This document shows, piece by piece, positions 63,133 through 64,000 of a stretch of 64,000 nt of DNA; within the stretch, counting starts at the first letter, position 1, and each line of letters begins with the position of its first letter. The notes below the pieces were generated by a model that saw only the letters and a program-made list of their open reading frames with translations, was not told the DNA's origin and searched no databases. A program made the position numbers and the translations under genes. This stretch comes from Crocinitomicaceae bacterium (lineage in GTDB: Bacteria > Bacteroidota > Bacteroidia > Flavobacteriales_D > Crocinitomicaceae). Location: the NCBI GenBank assembly GCA_030727405.1, contig JANRBR010000039.1, positions 62,001 to 126,000 of the forward strand, written 5' to 3'.

Positions 63133-64000
63133 TGAAGTTCATTCTAATTCTTTCTTTCCTTTTCATCTTCGTTTCCTGTCGAAAGGACAAGGCAGATTAT
63201 AACCCTACGCCTTATCAATTAGAAATTCCTTCTCATTTTCCAGATATGATCATCCCTTCGGATAATCCAATGACAAAGGAAGGAGTGGAACTTGGGCGCT
63301 ATCTTTTTTACGAAAAACAGTTGAGTGGTGATAATTCCATGAATTGCGCCACATGTCACATGCCTGAGCACGCCTTTTCTGACCCAAATAAATACTCCGT
63401 TGGAATTGATGGCATTTCCGGAAATCGTCAATCCATGGCCTTGATCAATTTAGGTTGGGAGAGCTTTTTCTTTTGGGATGGACGTAAAACCACCCTTGAA
63501 AATCAAATTTTAGAACCCGTTGAGAATCCTATTGAAATGCATCAGTCGTGGAAAAATACGGTGAAGAAATTAAACGCTGATGTGACTTACCGTAATCGTT
63601 TCTTTAAAGCATTTGGTGAGGAAGGGGTAGACTCCATCAAAGCAACGAAAGCCATTGCTCAATTTATTCGTACGATGATTTCGAGTGAATCGAAATACGA
63701 TGTCATGTATAAATTTGAGAATAACCTTTCACTTACGGCATCTGAACAAGCCGTATTAGCCACCATTGATTTGGAGGAATGGGCAGGATATGATTTGTTT
63801 AAAAGCCTGAATGGAGCAGATTGTTTTCATTGCCACAATGGACCATTGATGCGGGTAAAAAAATTCAGTAACAATGGACTGGATGCTACGTTTAGTGATT
63901 TGGGAAGAGGAGCAGTTACCCAAAACCCAGAGGATTATGGGAAATTCAAGGTGACGAGCTTACGAAACATTGCCTTAACAGCTCCATACATGCACGACGG
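63132..64000 (+). CDS. mbnH: Diheme cytochrome c peroxidase-family protein MbnH (3' end cut by window)
   Basis: The frame is open to the last base of the window (289 codons plus 2 bases), so the C-terminus is missing. It has a lipobox (FIFVSCRKD, C16) and two c-type heme motifs: CATCH at residues 72-76 and CFHCH at 231-235, with a conserved FFWDGRKTTLENQILEPVEN between. This is the bCcP/MauG family; its position one base after mbnP identifies it as MbnH, which uses high-valent diheme chemistry to modify MbnP. A plain peroxidase role remains possible. Confidence 0.85.
   Translation, partial: MKFILILSFLFIFVSCRKDKADYNPTPYQLEIPSHFPDMIIPSDNPMTKEGVELGRYLFYEKQLSGDNSMNCATCHMPEHAFSDPNKYSVGIDGISGNRQSMALINLGWESFFFWDGRKTTLENQILEPVENPIEMHQSWKNTVKKLNADVTYRNRFFKAFGEEGVDSIKATKAIAQFIRTMISSESKYDVMYKFENNLSLTASEQAVLATIDLEEWAGYDLFKSLNGADCFHCHNGPLMRVKKFSNNGLDATFSDLGRGAVTQNPEDYGKFKVTSLRNIALTAPYMHD

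Overview
The window is about 64 kb of ordinary, gene-dense chromosome from a Bacteroidota bacterium, most likely Flavobacteriales and plausibly close to Crocinitomicaceae/Fluviicola. The reasons are: type IX secretion/gliding genes (porU, a porP/sprF-like gene, gldJ, gldH), TonB-dependent uptake, Bacteroidota-type RicT, a LETM1-related protein and DUF2007/DUF6495-type small proteins, very little Shine-Dalgarno, and many promoters of the Bacteroidota TAnnTTTG type. Lineage below phylum is an inference. There are no mobile elements, CRISPR arrays, rRNA or tRNA genes that I can see. No gap without a gene exceeds 300 bases; the longest are 52087-52291 (divergent promoters), 32930-33117 (TPP riboswitch), 10635-10760 and 25693-25818.

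Layout. 1-5.0 kb: divergent porU (cut by the window edge) and a porP/sprF-like gene followed by an enlarged gldJ. 5.0-15 kb: housekeeping genes murF, prfB, gcvH, gyrB with a nuclease gene one base behind it, a glutathione peroxidase, an OmpA-like protein, valS and a DUF1573 protein. 15.4-22.2 kb: Nudix hydrolase, pyrE, SRPBCC protein, birA, rsfS, ftsH, DUF2007, cdsA, psd, then a tiny Cys/Lys-rich secreted peptide. 22.2-25.7 kb: acyl-CoA ligase, SLC13-type transporter and a small protein on the minus strand. 25.8-29.3 kb: rRNA methyltransferase, MATE transporter, fmt. 29.3-33.1 kb: a TPP-riboswitch-controlled TonB-dependent receptor followed by a protein that joins a TonB C-terminal domain to a beta-barrel. 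33.1-40.7 kb: asd, a large lamin-tail-domain secreted protein, then a tight chain of a small barrel protein, LETM1-related protein, hypothetical protein, ABC ATPase and YihY-type membrane protein. 40.7-48.4 kb: lptD divergent from an amidase-mlaD-Fe-S protein-HAD-CCG protein chain. 48.4-51.7 kb: deoC and two aldehyde dehydrogenase genes, the second lacking its catalytic half. 51.7-59.2 kb: an acidic small protein, radA, rsmI, holB, ricT-gldH-DUF6495, a lipoprotein, and a degenerate glutamine-amidotransferase homologue. 59.2-64 kb: a RecB/AddA-like helicase-nuclease, then an mbnP-mbnH pair, mbnH being cut by the window edge.

The most notable items are: (i) the thiamine-regulated receptor/TonB-barrel operon with a candidate attenuator; (ii) the mbnP-mbnH pair, whose family makes a copper site through tryptophan-to-kynurenine oxidation; (iii) a GATase-like protein in which the nucleophile and the His-Glu pair are all replaced; (iv) what looks like an ALDH16 enzyme split into two genes behind deoC; and (v) several promoters whose -7 box ends only 4-6 bases before the start codon, predicting leaderless mRNAs. 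All functional statements come from reading the sequence and from family knowledge; no searches were run.
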